DNA of 64,000 nt from Pelomonas sp. Root1237 (GCF_001425055.1 NZ_LMDK01000001.1:261845-325844); one strand, 5' to 3'. Shown: positions 34,501-43,463, counted from the stretch's first letter. Numbers and translations are program-made. The notes: generated from the sequence alone by a model not told the origin.

Positions 34501-34766
34501 GGCCTGTCATCCTATGAATCCCCCCCGCGTGGCACCCCACAGAGCCTGCAATCTAGGCGCAAACCGCAGCCGGGGTGGGGCCCCGGCGAGGATTTGCAAC
34601 GACGAGTGCAGGCTCTGTGGGGCGCCACCCGAAGGGCCGGGGCTGCAAGGGGCGCCCCGCGTCGTTGCGAACCTAGGTCGGGGAAGGGCCCCGACCGTCG
34701 GCTCGCGCCTAGCGCTGCACCCCTTGCAGCCCCGGCGCGGGGGAGATTCATAGGATGACAGGCCCT
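34499..34766. mobile_element. 268-bp TIR element with two paired arms (copy 2)
   Basis: Inverted ends of 31 bp with one mismatch start AGGGCCTGTCATCC at 34499 and finish at 34766. The left arm is a 22-bp stem with one mismatch (34529-34550 with 34607-34628). The right arm is a perfect 16-bp stem (34637-34652 with 34720-34735). Both loops keep the motifs of copy 1: AGGCGCAAA (34555-34563) with TTGCAACG (34594-34601), and inverted CGTTGC (34663) with GCGCCT (34705). The stem sequences differ almost completely from copy 1 although pairing is kept. Flanking TA on both sides (34497 area and 34766-34767) could be a target duplication. Confidence 0.82.
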
Positions 34767-35720
34767 AACCTCGCTGAGGCCCTGAGCGGCTGGCCGCCGC
34801 CGGTGCTCGATCCGCACGGGCCGTTCTCCAACTCGGTCACCACGCTGGCCTGGGTGCTGATCGCGCTCGTCACATTGATCTTTCTGGGCGTCTGCGCGGC
34901 GATGTGGGTGGCGCTGTACGGCAGTGACGAGCTCCGCGCCCGGCTCGGCGGCGAGCGCGTCGTCAAGTGGTTCGGCCTGATCATCCCGGCCGGCGTGCTG
35001 CTGCTGCTGCTGGCCTGGGGCCTCACGCTGGTCGCCGGCATGTCCACCATCAAGGGCGACGAGCTGCGCATGCGCGTGTCCGGCAACATCTACTGGTGGC
35101 GCGTGTCCTACCTCGATGCGGCGGGCCGCGCGATCCTGGCTGACGCCAACGAACTGCACATCCCGGTCGGCCGCCCGGTCGTTGTCGACATGGTCTCGGA
35201 GGACGTCATCCACAGCTTCTGGGTGCCCAAGCTGGGCGGCAAGATGGACATGATCCCGGGCCGCACCAACCGGCTCAAGCTGCAGGCCGACAAGGCGGGC
35301 GTCTACGGCGGGCAATGCGCCGAGTTCTGCGGCGGCGCGCATGCGCTGATGGGCTTCGTCGTCGTCGCGCATGAGGCGGCGGACTGGCAGCGGTGGCTCG
35401 ATGCACGCCTGAAGCCGGCCCCTGAGACCAATGTCAGCGTCGAGGCGCTGCGCGGCAAGCAACTTTTCAACGAGGTTGGCTGCGCGGCCTGCCACCGCGT
35501 CGCCGGCACCTCGGCACAAGGCGTGTCCGGGCCTGACCTGACCTTCGTCGGCGCGCGCCAGTCCCTGGGCGCCGGCATCCTGCCGAACACGCGCGCCACG
35601 CTGATTGGCTGGATCGGCGACAGCCAGTCGATCAAGCCGAACAACCGCATGCCCGCCTACCGCTCGTTGAAGGCGGCCGAGCTGAACGCACTGGCCAGCT
35701 ACATGGAGTCGTTGAAGTGA
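34755..35720 (+). CDS. coxB: Cytochrome c oxidase subunit II with fused cytochrome c (caa3 type)
   Basis: A 321-residue subunit II. Two N-terminal helices (about 25-50 and 75-97) are followed by the cupredoxin domain with CuA ligands H153, C188, E190, C192, H196 and M199 (GQCAEFCGGAHALM). A C-terminal cytochrome c domain carries CAACH at 243-247. This defines a caa3 oxidase that accepts electrons directly from a c-type cytochrome. The only usable start after an in-frame TAG at 34710 is the ATG at 34755, inside the right terminal repeat of the mobile element, which also holds the GGGGGAG upstream. The stop overlaps the coxA GTG start (GTGA). Confidence 0.93.
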   Translation: MTGPNLAEALSGWPPPVLDPHGPFSNSVTTLAWVLIALVTLIFLGVCAAMWVALYGSDELRARLGGERVVKWFGLIIPAGVLLLLLAWGLTLVAGMSTIKGDELRMRVSGNIYWWRVSYLDAAGRAILADANELHIPVGRPVVVDMVSEDVIHSFWVPKLGGKMDMIPGRTNRLKLQADKAGVYGGQCAEFCGGAHALMGFVVVAHEAADWQRWLDARLKPAPETNVSVEALRGKQLFNEVGCAACHRVAGTSAQGVSGPDLTFVGARQSLGAGILPNTRATLIGWIGDSQSIKPNNRMPAYRSLKAAELNALASYMESLK

Positions 35721-38320
35721 CGCAGCCCGCCAGCCCCGGCGTGGAAGGCGCACTCGGCGATGCGGCGACCGAGCCGTCCGAGACGGGTTTCGACACGCGG
35801 CTTTACGCGCGCTTCCCGACGCAGGGCGGTCGGCCCGCGGGCGAGTTCGAGGCGCTGGAGAAGACCTGGGAAACGCCCACCGGCTGGCGCGCGTTCAGCG
35901 CCGTCAACAACAACTTCATCGGCTTCCTGTTCATCGCCACGGCCTTCGGCTTCTTCATCGCCGCGGGCATCCTGTCGCTGGTGATGCGCGTGCAGCTGGC
36001 CGCGCCGCTGGCCAGCGTCGTGCCGCAGGAGACCTACAACCAGCTGTTCACGATGCACGGCTCGGTGATGATGTTCCTGTTCGCCGTGCCCGCCGTCGAA
36101 GCCATTGCGGTGCTGCTGCTGCCGCAGATGCTGGCCGCGCGCGACCTGCCCTTTCCGCGTCTGTCGGCCTATTCGTACTGGGCCTATGCCATTGGCGGCG
36201 TGGTCTTCTTCGGCTCGGTCCTGTTCAGCCTGGCGCCGTCGGGCGGCTGGTTCATGTACCCGCCGCTGAGCTCGGGGGTCTACGCCAAGGGCATCAACGC
36301 CGACTTCTGGCTGCTGGGCATCGGCTTCATCGAGATCAGCGCGATCGCCGGCGCCATCGAACTGATCGTCGGCGTGCTGCGCACGCGTGCCCCGGGCATG
36401 ACGCTCTCGAAAATGCCGGTCTACGCCTGGGCCATCCTGATCTTCGGCGTCATGATCATCCTGGCCTTCCCGGCCATGATCATGGTCACCTTCCTGCTGG
36501 AGCTGGAGCGCGCCTTCAACTGGCCGCTGTTCGATGCCACGCGCGGCGGCGACCCGCTGCTGTACCAGCACCTGTTCTGGTTCTTCGGCCACCCGGACGT
36601 CTACATCATCTTCATCCCCGCCTCGGCGATGGTGTCGACCATGATCGTCACCGTCGCGCAGAAGAAGCTGGTGGGCCACGAACTCGTCGTGCTGGCCATG
36701 ATCGCCACCGGCTTCATCAGCTTCGGCGTGTGGGCCCACCACATGTTCACGGTCGGCATGCCGGAGCTGGCGGCGGGTTATTTTTCTGCGGCGTCGATGG
36801 CGGTGGCCGTGCCCGCGGGCGCCCAGGTGTTCGCATGGATCTGCACGCTCGCCTCCGGGCGTGTGCAGCGCAACGTGCCGTCGCTGTTCCTCGTCGGCGG
36901 CATCCTCATCTTTGTGATGGGGGGCCTCAGCGGCGTCATGGTGGGCATGGTCGCCTTCGACGGCCAGGCGCACGACACCTACTTCGTCGTCGCGCATTTC
37001 CACTACGTGCTGATCGGCGGCATGCTGTTCCCGTTGTTCGCCGGCTTGTATTACTGGACGCCGATGATCAACGGCCGGCAGCTGTCGGAGCGGCTCGGGC
37101 GTTGGGTGTTCTGGCTCAGCTTCGTCGGCGTTCACGTCTGCTTCCTGCCCATGCACCTGACTGGATTGATGGGCATGCCGCGGCGCGTCAACACCTATCT
37201 GCCCGACCGGGCCTGGGATCTGCCCAACCTCATCTCCACCGTGGGCGCCTTCGTCATGGCCGCGGGCGCGCTGCTGTTCCTCATCGATGCGGTCCGTTGC
37301 TACGCCCGTGGCGGCAGCGGCGGCAATGCCCGCAATGCCTTCCATGGGGGCACGCTGGAATGGCTGTCGGCGGGCAACTACGGCGTGCGCTCCATCCCGG
37401 TGGTCAACGACCTGGAGCCGTTATGGACCGACCCCCAACTGGCCAGGGATGTGGAAGCCGGGCGCTACTTCCTGCCCAACACCGCCACCGGCCAGCGCGA
37501 GACCCTCGTCACCAGCCCCGCGCGCGCCGAGCCGCAGTACGTGCAGATCATGCCGGGGCCTTCGTGGTGGCCGCTGCTGTCGGCGCTGTCCACGGCCGGC
37601 TTCTTCCTGCTGCTGACCGTGAAGGCCATGACGCTGAGCGCCGTGTGCGGCGTGCTGACCGTGTTCTGCCTGATGCGCTGGGTGTGGAGCAACGACCGGC
37701 ACCTGCCGCCGCAGCAGAGCCAGGTCGACGCTGGCGCCGGCATTCTGCTGCCGACCTATGTGGCCGGCCCGCAGGCGCACGGCTGGTGGGCCGCGGTGCT
37801 GCTCGACATCGTGCTCGGGATGATCTTCCTGATGGCGATGTTCGGCTACCTCTACCTGTACGCCGCACACCCCGACTGGTGGCTGCACAAGGCACCGCGC
37901 GGCGCGCTGGTTCCCGGCCTGTTGCTGCTGGGTGCGTCGGCGGGCCTGGCCTACGCCGCCCGGCCGCTGATGGCCCTGCTCAAGCGTGGCAGCGGCGCCA
38001 GCGCCGTGCTGATGGGCTTCAGCGCGGCGTGCCTGGCCGCCGCGCTGGCCGTGGACGTGCTCGACTGGTGGCACGCCGGGCTGCGCGGCGATGCCAGCGG
38101 CCAGGGCGCTTCGGTCTACGCGATGCTGGCCTGGCACGGCAGCGTCGTGGCGGCCGTGGTGCTGGCGGCGTTCTTCTACGCACTGCGCTGGATGCGCGGC
38201 CTGGCACCACGCCCAGCCAACAAGACGCTGGAGGCATTGCGCCTGCTGTTCATCTACGCCGCACTGGAGGGTGCCGCCGGCCTGCTGCTGCCGCGCCTGC
38301 TGCCGTGGGGCGGTGCGTGA
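35717..38320 (+). CDS. coxA: Cytochrome c oxidase subunits I and III fused
   Basis: An 867-residue fusion. Residues 1-560 form subunit I with the haem-copper site: HPDVY (H292, D294, Y296), HHM near 341, and AHFHYVLIGG near 427 with the haem ligands. Residues about 610-867 form a subunit III-like part with five or more helices (GWWAAVLLDIVLGMIFLMAMFGYLYLY onwards). The catalytic tyrosine is present, but the D-channel glutamate of the usual HPEVY is Asp. I-III fusions are typical of caa3 and alternative oxidases. The complex reduces oxygen to water and pumps protons at the inner membrane. Confidence 0.93.
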   Translation: MTQPASPGVEGALGDAATEPSETGFDTRLYARFPTQGGRPAGEFEALEKTWETPTGWRAFSAVNNNFIGFLFIATAFGFFIAAGILSLVMRVQLAAPLASVVPQETYNQLFTMHGSVMMFLFAVPAVEAIAVLLLPQMLAARDLPFPRLSAYSYWAYAIGGVVFFGSVLFSLAPSGGWFMYPPLSSGVYAKGINADFWLLGIGFIEISAIAGAIELIVGVLRTRAPGMTLSKMPVYAWAILIFGVMIILAFPAMIMVTFLLELERAFNWPLFDATRGGDPLLYQHLFWFFGHPDVYIIFIPASAMVSTMIVTVAQKKLVGHELVVLAMIATGFISFGVWAHHMFTVGMPELAAGYFSAASMAVAVPAGAQVFAWICTLASGRVQRNVPSLFLVGGILIFVMGGLSGVMVGMVAFDGQAHDTYFVVAHFHYVLIGGMLFPLFAGLYYWTPMINGRQLSERLGRWVFWLSFVGVHVCFLPMHLTGLMGMPRRVNTYLPDRAWDLPNLISTVGAFVMAAGALLFLIDAVRCYARGGSGGNARNAFHGGTLEWLSAGNYGVRSIPVVNDLEPLWTDPQLARDVEAGRYFLPNTATGQRETLVTSPARAEPQYVQIMPGPSWWPLLSALSTAGFFLLLTVKAMTLSAVCGVLTVFCLMRWVWSNDRHLPPQQSQVDAGAGILLPTYVAGPQAHGWWAAVLLDIVLGMIFLMAMFGYLYLYAAHPDWWLHKAPRGALVPGLLLLGASAGLAYAARPLMALLKRGSGASAVLMGFSAACLAAALAVDVLDWWHAGLRGDASGQGASVYAMLAWHGSVVAAVVLAAFFYALRWMRGLAPRPANKTLEALRLLFIYAALEGAAGLLLPRLLPWGGA

Positions 38321-38336
38321 ATCGCGCTCTCAGCTC

Positions 38337-39347
38337 TCAGGCCACCTTCACCACCGTCTTGCCGAAGTTGCCGCCCTGCAGCAGCCGCGCCAGCGCGGCA
38401 GGCGCCTGCTCCAGCCCGTCGACGATGTCCTCGCGCAGCGTGATGCGCCCTGAATCCAGCCAGGCGCTCATCTCGCGGCGGAAGGTGTCGAAGCGTTCGC
38501 CATAGTGGTCCAGGATGATGAAACCCTGCATGCGGATGCGCTTGGCCAGCAGCGTGGCGACGAGGCCAGGCAGGCGGTCGGGGCCGGTGGGCGGCGCGGC
38601 ATCGTTGTAGTGCGAGATGAAGCCGCAGACCGGCACGCGGGCGTGCAGGTTTAGCAGCGGCAGCACGGCGTCAAATACTTCACCGCCGACGTTCTCGAAA
38701 TAGACGTCGATGCCTTGCGGGCAGGCCTCGGCCAGCCGCGCGGCTAGGTCGGGGGCGTGGCGATCCAGGCAGGCGTCAAAGCCCAGCGTTTCCACGGCGT
38801 GGCGGCATTTGTCGGCGCCGCCGGCAATGCCCACCACGCGGGCGCCCTTCAACTTGGCCAACTGGCCGACGACAGCGCCGACCGCACCCGTGGCCGCGGC
38901 GACGACGACGGTCTCGCCCGGCTTGGGCTGGCCGATGTCCAGCAGCCCGACATAGGCCGTGAAGCCCGGCATGCCCAGGCCACCCAGTGCGTGCGACGGT
39001 TGCGTCACGTCGCCCAGAGCCAGCAGGTCGCTGCCATCGCTCACGGCGTATTCCTGCCAGCCCGCATTGGCCAGCACCAGCTCGCCTTCCTTGAAGCCCG
39101 GGTGCCGTGACGCCACGACGCGGCTGACCGTGCCACCCACCATGACGCCGCCCAGCGGCACCGGCGGCGCGTAGCCCGGGCCGACCGGCGCCATCAGGTT
39201 GCGCATGTAGGGGTCGACGGACAGGTAGAGCGTGCGCAGCAGCACCTGGCCGTCGGCGGGTTCGGGCACGGGCTGGGTGTCGAGGCGGAAGTGCTCCGAC
39301 CCGAGCAAGCCTTGCGGGTAGGCGGCGAGAGTGAGGCGGCGGTTCAT
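38337..39347 (-). CDS. NADP-dependent medium-chain oxidoreductase (CurA/leukotriene B4 reductase type)
   Basis: A 336-residue zinc-independent MDR enzyme. The N-terminus has LRTLYLSVDPYMRNLMAP and GGVMVGGTVSRVV; the nucleotide-binding AATGAVGAVVGQLAKLKGARVVGIAG is near 155. The late FISHYNDAAPPTGPDRLP and MQGFIILDHY segments are those of the CurA / prostaglandin reductase group, which reduce activated double bonds. It forms an operon with the MFS transporter gene (ATGA overlap at 39344-39347), behind a divergent AraC gene. Confidence 0.9.
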   Translation of the reverse strand: MNRRLTLAAYPQGLLGSEHFRLDTQPVPEPADGQVLLRTLYLSVDPYMRNLMAPVGPGYAPPVPLGGVMVGGTVSRVVASRHPGFKEGELVLANAGWQEYAVSDGSDLLALGDVTQPSHALGGLGMPGFTAYVGLLDIGQPKPGETVVVAAATGAVGAVVGQLAKLKGARVVGIAGGADKCRHAVETLGFDACLDRHAPDLAARLAEACPQGIDVYFENVGGEVFDAVLPLLNLHARVPVCGFISHYNDAAPPTGPDRLPGLVATLLAKRIRMQGFIILDHYGERFDTFRREMSAWLDSGRITLREDIVDGLEQAPAALARLLQGGNFGKTVVKVA

Positions 39348-40579
39348 TGCGCACCTCGGGCGACGGCGCGCGGACCATGGCGCAGCGTCAGCAGCGTGCC
39401 CAGCGTCAACGCAACGACAGCAAAGGCTGGACCGCCCAGCGCACCGATGCGGTCCACCAGCAGGCCGCCACCGATGGCGCCGCTCGCGATGGCGATCTGG
39501 AAGCCCGCCACCATCAACCCGCCTGCGCCCTCGGCCTGGTCGGGCGCGGCGCGCACGATCCAGGTCTGGAAGCCCACCGGGAAGGCGCCGAACGCAAAAC
39601 CCCACAGCGTGATGGCCACGGCCGTGACGACGGGCGAGCTGCCGGCCACCAGCAGGCTCGCCGCCAGCACCGCGATGAGCACGCCGCCGGCGACGATCGC
39701 GTGGCGCTCGCTGCGCCCGGCCAGCCAGCCACCGGCAAAGTTGCCGAAGAAGCCGCCGATGCCATAGCCCAGCAGCACGCCCGAGATGGCGCCGACCGAC
39801 AGGTGCGTGACCTGCTCCATCAGCGGGCGGATGTAGGTGAAGCCGGCAAAGTGGCCCGAGATGACGAGCAGCACCGCCAGCAGCGCCACGCGCACCGGCG
39901 GGCGGCGCAGCAGCTCGGCCAGCACGCGCAGATCCGGCTTGTCGCGCGGCGGCAGGGCCGGCAGCGTGGCCGCCTGCACGGCCAGCGTGACAAGGCTGAC
40001 CACGCACGCCGCGACGAAGGCGCTACGCCAGCCCCAAACGTCGCCCATCCACGCGCCGATGGGCGCGGCACAGACGGTGGCGACCGACACGCCGGTCAGG
40101 ATGACCGACATGGCGCGGGCGAACAGGTTCTCGGGCACCAGGCGCATGGCCAGCGCCGCCGACATCGACCAGAAACCACCCAGCGCAACACCCAGCATCA
40201 CCCGCGCGACCAGCAGCGCCGCCAGGCTGCCGGCAGTGGCGGCCAGCAGATTGGACAGCACCAGCAGCGCGCTCAGGGCCAGCATGACGACGCGGCGGTC
40301 CAGCCTGCGCGTCAGCAGCGGCAACGCGGGTGCAGCCACCGCGCCGACCAGCGCCGTGGCCGTGACGGCCTGGCCGGCTGCGCCGTCGCTGATGCCGAGA
40401 TCGCTGGCCATGGCCGTCAGCAGGCTGGCCGGCAGGAACTCGGCCATGACGAGGCCGAAGACGCCCATCGTCAGCGAGGCGACGGCCGGCCAGCGGGCGG
40501 TGGTGTGGGCCGGGGCGGGCGCGGCGATGGCGTGGCCACCGGGGTCGGTGGGGCAGGCAGTGCAGGAAGAGGAAGTCAC
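39344..40579 (-). CDS. MFS transporter (AraJ/arabinose-efflux type)
   Basis: A 411-residue membrane protein with about twelve helices. MFS signs are LLTRRLDRRVVMLALSALLV (loop 2-3), the first-half motif LVARVMLGVALGGFWSMSAALAMRLV, and a central basic loop (PPRDKPDLRVLAELL). It belongs to the DHA1/AraJ-like drug and sugar efflux group. The GTG at 40579 was chosen because no ATG lies between it and the upstream gene; the start is uncertain by several codons. It is coupled to the oxidoreductase gene downstream and divergent from an AraC regulator, suggesting an inducible detoxification unit. Confidence 0.87.
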   Translation of the reverse strand: MTSSSCTACPTDPGGHAIAAPAPAHTTARWPAVASLTMGVFGLVMAEFLPASLLTAMASDLGISDGAAGQAVTATALVGAVAAPALPLLTRRLDRRVVMLALSALLVLSNLLAATAGSLAALLVARVMLGVALGGFWSMSAALAMRLVPENLFARAMSVILTGVSVATVCAAPIGAWMGDVWGWRSAFVAACVVSLVTLAVQAATLPALPPRDKPDLRVLAELLRRPPVRVALLAVLLVISGHFAGFTYIRPLMEQVTHLSVGAISGVLLGYGIGGFFGNFAGGWLAGRSERHAIVAGGVLIAVLAASLLVAGSSPVVTAVAITLWGFAFGAFPVGFQTWIVRAAPDQAEGAGGLMVAGFQIAIASGAIGGGLLVDRIGALGGPAFAVVALTLGTLLTLRHGPRAVARGAQ

Positions 40580-40655
40580 GGCGGCAAGACCCTTTGTCAG
40601 CGAGGTCTGAATGCTAGGAATAGGCTGCCGGCGATTGAATGCCAGGAAAGCCGAG

Positions 40656-41624
40656 ATGCTTGACTTTTCGTCCAGACCCGAGGGCCGCGACACCCTGACC
40701 GAGATCCTGCTGGGCCTGCGCCTGGACGGCGTCGAGTACGGCCGCTGCATCCTGCGCGCGCCCTGGGCCGTGGCCTTCCCGGCGCAGCGCTCGGCGCGCT
40801 TTCACTTCGTCGGCCACGGCGGCTGCTGGCTGCGCACCGCGGCCACCGACTGGGTGCGGCTGAACGCCGGCGACGCGGTGCTGCTGCCGCATGGCAGCTT
40901 TCATGTGCTGGCCAGCGCGCCCGACGTGCCGGCGGTGGACATCGACTCGCTGTCGCGCGTCGCCGTGTCGGAGAACATCTACCTGGTCGGCGCCGCGCCC
41001 GGCTCCGCCGCCGCGGTGGTGGACGACGCCACCGACGTGATGTTCTGCGGCGCGCTGCGCTTCAACCTCGACCCGCTGCACCCCCTCATCGCGATGATGC
41101 CGCCCGTCATGCTGGCCGGCGACCTGGCGCAGAAGGACGCGACCGTGCCCGTGCTGCTGGACGCGATGGAGCGCGAGGTGGCGCTGGACCGCATCGGCGC
41201 CTGCGGCATCCTGGCCCGCCTGGCCGACGCGCTGGCCGCCAGCATCATCCGCGCCTGGGTGGAATGCGGCTGCAGCGACGCGACCGGCTGGATCGCCGCG
41301 GTGCGCTGCCCCAAGATCGGCAAGGTCGTCGCCGCCATCCACGCCGAGCCCGAACGCGACTGGAGCCTGCCCGAGCTGGCCGACGTCATGGGCGCCTCAC
41401 GCTCCAGTTTTGCCGACGCCTTCACGCGCACCATGGGCGAGAGCCCGGCCCGCTACGTCGCCAAGATCAAGATGTTCCAGGCCCGCCGCTGGATCGCCCA
41501 GGACGGCATGCGCGTGGCGACGGCGGCGGACCGGCTGGGCTATGAATCGGAGGCGTCGTTCAGCCGGGCGTTCAAGCGGGTGATCGGGCATGCGCCGAGT
41601 GCGGCGCGGGGGCCGTCGCCCTGA
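40656..41624 (+). CDS. AraC-family regulator, cupin type
   Basis: A 322-residue regulator. Residues 1-200 form an AraC_binding_2-like cupin (GHGGCWLRTAATDWVRLNAGDAVLLPHG), and 220-320 a double helix-turn-helix (WSLPELADVMGASRSSFADAF; AADRLGYESEASFSRAFKRVIG). The ATG at 40656 follows AGGAAAG. It is divergent from the MFS/oxidoreductase operon, its likely target. About 308 bp of its 3' end are duplicated at 42343-42650, beyond sodC. Confidence 0.92.
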   Translation: MLDFSSRPEGRDTLTEILLGLRLDGVEYGRCILRAPWAVAFPAQRSARFHFVGHGGCWLRTAATDWVRLNAGDAVLLPHGSFHVLASAPDVPAVDIDSLSRVAVSENIYLVGAAPGSAAAVVDDATDVMFCGALRFNLDPLHPLIAMMPPVMLAGDLAQKDATVPVLLDAMEREVALDRIGACGILARLADALAASIIRAWVECGCSDATGWIAAVRCPKIGKVVAAIHAEPERDWSLPELADVMGASRSSFADAFTRTMGESPARYVAKIKMFQARRWIAQDGMRVATAADRLGYESEASFSRAFKRVIGHAPSAARGPSP

Positions 41625-41645
41625 AGCACCGGCCCGGCGCCGCCC

Positions 41646-42182
41646 TCATTGCTCCCGCGCGCCCGACGGCGTCACGCCGCAGGCCATGCGACCCCCGCCG
41701 CCGCCCAGCGGCATCGGGTGGTCGGCGTGGTTGTCGCCGCCGATGTGGATCATCAGCGAGCGTGCACGCAGGTCGTCGAGCTTGAGCCGTGGCGCCAGCA
41801 CGGCATGGCTGGCGCGCTCGTCGGCTTCCACCACCAGCGCGGGCAGGTCGCCCAGGTGGCCGTCGCCCCAGGGCGTGCCGTGGCGCCCGCTGCCCAGCGG
41901 GTCCAGGTGGGCACCTGCCGCCAGGCCCGCCACCGGCTGGCCGTCGCGCAGGCCCGCTGCGCAACTCGGGTTCTCGTGCACATGAAAGCCATGGCTGCCC
42001 GGCGGCAGGCCGTTCAGCACCGGCGTGAAGACCAGGCCGTAAGCCGATTCGGTCACCACCACTTCGCCGATCGCCTGCACCGCGCCCCGGCTGTCGATCA
42101 GGTGCATGGGCACGGTGATGGCAGCGGCCTGGACCGCGGCGACGGGAAGGGCCAGCAGCGTGGCGATGGAGAAGAAGCGCAT
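41646..42182 (-). CDS. sodC: Periplasmic Cu/Zn superoxide dismutase
   Basis: A 178-residue SodC with a signal peptide ([20 protein letters not shown]). Copper and zinc ligands are in [26 protein letters not shown] and [15 protein letters not shown], with the late [11 protein letters not shown] holding the second disulfide Cys. It turns superoxide into hydrogen peroxide and oxygen in the periplasm. It is placed between the AraC gene and the partial AraC duplicate. Confidence 0.94.
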   Translation of the reverse strand: MRFFSIATLLALPVAAVQAAAITVPMHLIDSRGAVQAIGEVVVTESAYGLVFTPVLNGLPPGSHGFHVHENPSCAAGLRDGQPVAGLAAGAHLDPLGSGRHGTPWGDGHLGDLPALVVEADERASHAVLAPRLKLDDLRARSLMIHIGGDNHADHPMPLGGGGGRMACGVTPSGAREQ

Positions 42183-42341
42183 GGTGGGTCTCCCTGACAG
42201 CGGGCCGGACACCTCGTTCAGCCCTGCCCTGACAGACGGGCTGCCGGGCACAAAGCGGACAAGGGATGTGCGGGCAGGCGAGGCCTGGCCGATGCGCCTA
42301 CAGGCGGGGGCGCGAGGTGCCCGTCATCGGGGCGCAAATTG

Positions 42342-42668
42342 CGTTGCCCCAAGATCGGCACGGTCGTCGCTGCCATCCCCGCCGAGCCCGAGCGCGACCG
42401 GAGCCTGCTCGAGCTGGCCGACGTCATGGGCGCCTCGCGCTCCAGCTTTGCCGACGCCTTCACGCGCACCATGGGCGAGAGCCCGGCCCGCTACGTCGCC
42501 AAGATCAAGATGTTTCAGGCTCGCCGCTGGATCGCCCAGGACGGCATGCGCGTGGCCACGGCGGCCGACCGGCTGGCTTACGAGTCCGAGGCGTCATTCA
42601 GCCGGGCGTTCAAGCGGGTGATCGGGCATGCGCCCAGTGCGGGGCGGGCAGGCAAGAAAGCGGCCTGA
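42342..42668 (+). pseudogene. Duplicated DNA-binding end of the neighbouring AraC gene
   Basis: Bases 42343-42650 are a near-identical copy of 41305-41612 in the intact AraC gene (constant offset 1038). It encodes CPKIGTVVAAIPAEPERDRSL and the full double helix-turn-helix, but no cupin domain and no ATG at the junction. The copy ends in a different tail (AGRAGKKAA). Changes are a mix of silent and replacement substitutions, e.g. H to P and W to R early on. It is most likely a dead fragment, although a bare DNA-binding domain could still interfere with the parent regulator if translated. Confidence 0.85.
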
Positions 42669-42692
42669 GGTCAACGCCAGGCGCGTGCGATT

Positions 42693-43463
42693 TCAGCCCG
42701 TGCGACGACGCGCGATGCAGGCGATGCCCGCCAGCCCGGCCAACCACAACAGGGCCGTCTCGGGCTCCGGCACCGCCAATGCCTGTTGGGCGAATTCGAA
42801 GCTGACGGTGCCGAAGCCAGCCCCATGTGCGGCGTCGGGCGAGTACTCGTAGGCCCTGAGGTTGGCGGCGTAGATCAAGGTGCCCGGCAGCACGGCGCCA
42901 TAGTCGATGGCCTCGGTGAGCCGCGTGAACCCGGCGTTGTTGACCGCCGCGGTGGCGCTGTTCAGATTGGCGTAGACGATGGCGTCGAAGCTGTTCTGCG
43001 TGACCACCACGTTGCCCATCGTCACCGAGTAGCCGCTGAGGCCCATCCCAGCCGCGTTGGTGATGCTGAAGTAGGCCAGCGTCGCATCGACGTAGTTGCC
43101 GGTCTTGACCGTCTGCGCGAACGGGTCGAAGCGCGAGGCCTGGCCCACGACGCCGAAGTCCATCGCCAGCGTGAAGCCGATGCTGCCGGGGCTGCTGTCG
43201 GGCGTGAAGACGATCGCCGCAGCGTCGGGCGCCAGCTTCGTGTTGCCGGCAAACGGCCCGTTGTTCCAGACCGGGTGCGAGGGCAGCTGCCGCTGGGTGA
43301 AATCGAAGTTGGAGCCTGCGATGGTGCAGTTGCCCAGCGCCAGGATCTGGTCGAACGTCGCGGTCGGGCAGACCGTGGCAGACGCGGGGGCCGACAGCAC
43401 CAGCGCCAAGGCCGGCGCCAGCAGCGTGGGAAGGCGATTGCGCTGGCTTGTCGCAGAACTCAT
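42693..43463 (-). CDS. PEP-CTERM sorted exported protein
   Basis: A 256-residue protein with a signal peptide (APALALVLSAPASA) and a C-terminal PEP-CTERM sorting tail: VPEPETALLWLAGLAGIACIA followed by RRR. PEP-CTERM tails are processed by an exosortase in exopolysaccharide-producing gram-negatives. The body (about 30-225) is beta-rich with no recognised enzyme motif; two early cysteines may pair. The exosortase is not in this window. A second PEP-CTERM protein is at 54973-55872. Confidence 0.85.
   Translation of the reverse strand: MSSATSQRNRLPTLLAPALALVLSAPASATVCPTATFDQILALGNCTIAGSNFDFTQRQLPSHPVWNNGPFAGNTKLAPDAAAIVFTPDSSPGSIGFTLAMDFGVVGQASRFDPFAQTVKTGNYVDATLAYFSITNAAGMGLSGYSVTMGNVVVTQNSFDAIVYANLNSATAAVNNAGFTRLTEAIDYGAVLPGTLIYAANLRAYEYSPDAAHGAGFGTVSFEFAQQALAVPEPETALLWLAGLAGIACIARRRTG

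Noticed and set aside
35699-37345. Minus-strand open frame of 548 codons opposite coxA
   Set aside because: The composition is extremely His/Asp/Gln-rich and no fold is recognisable; the sense strand is an unmistakable oxidase subunit I.
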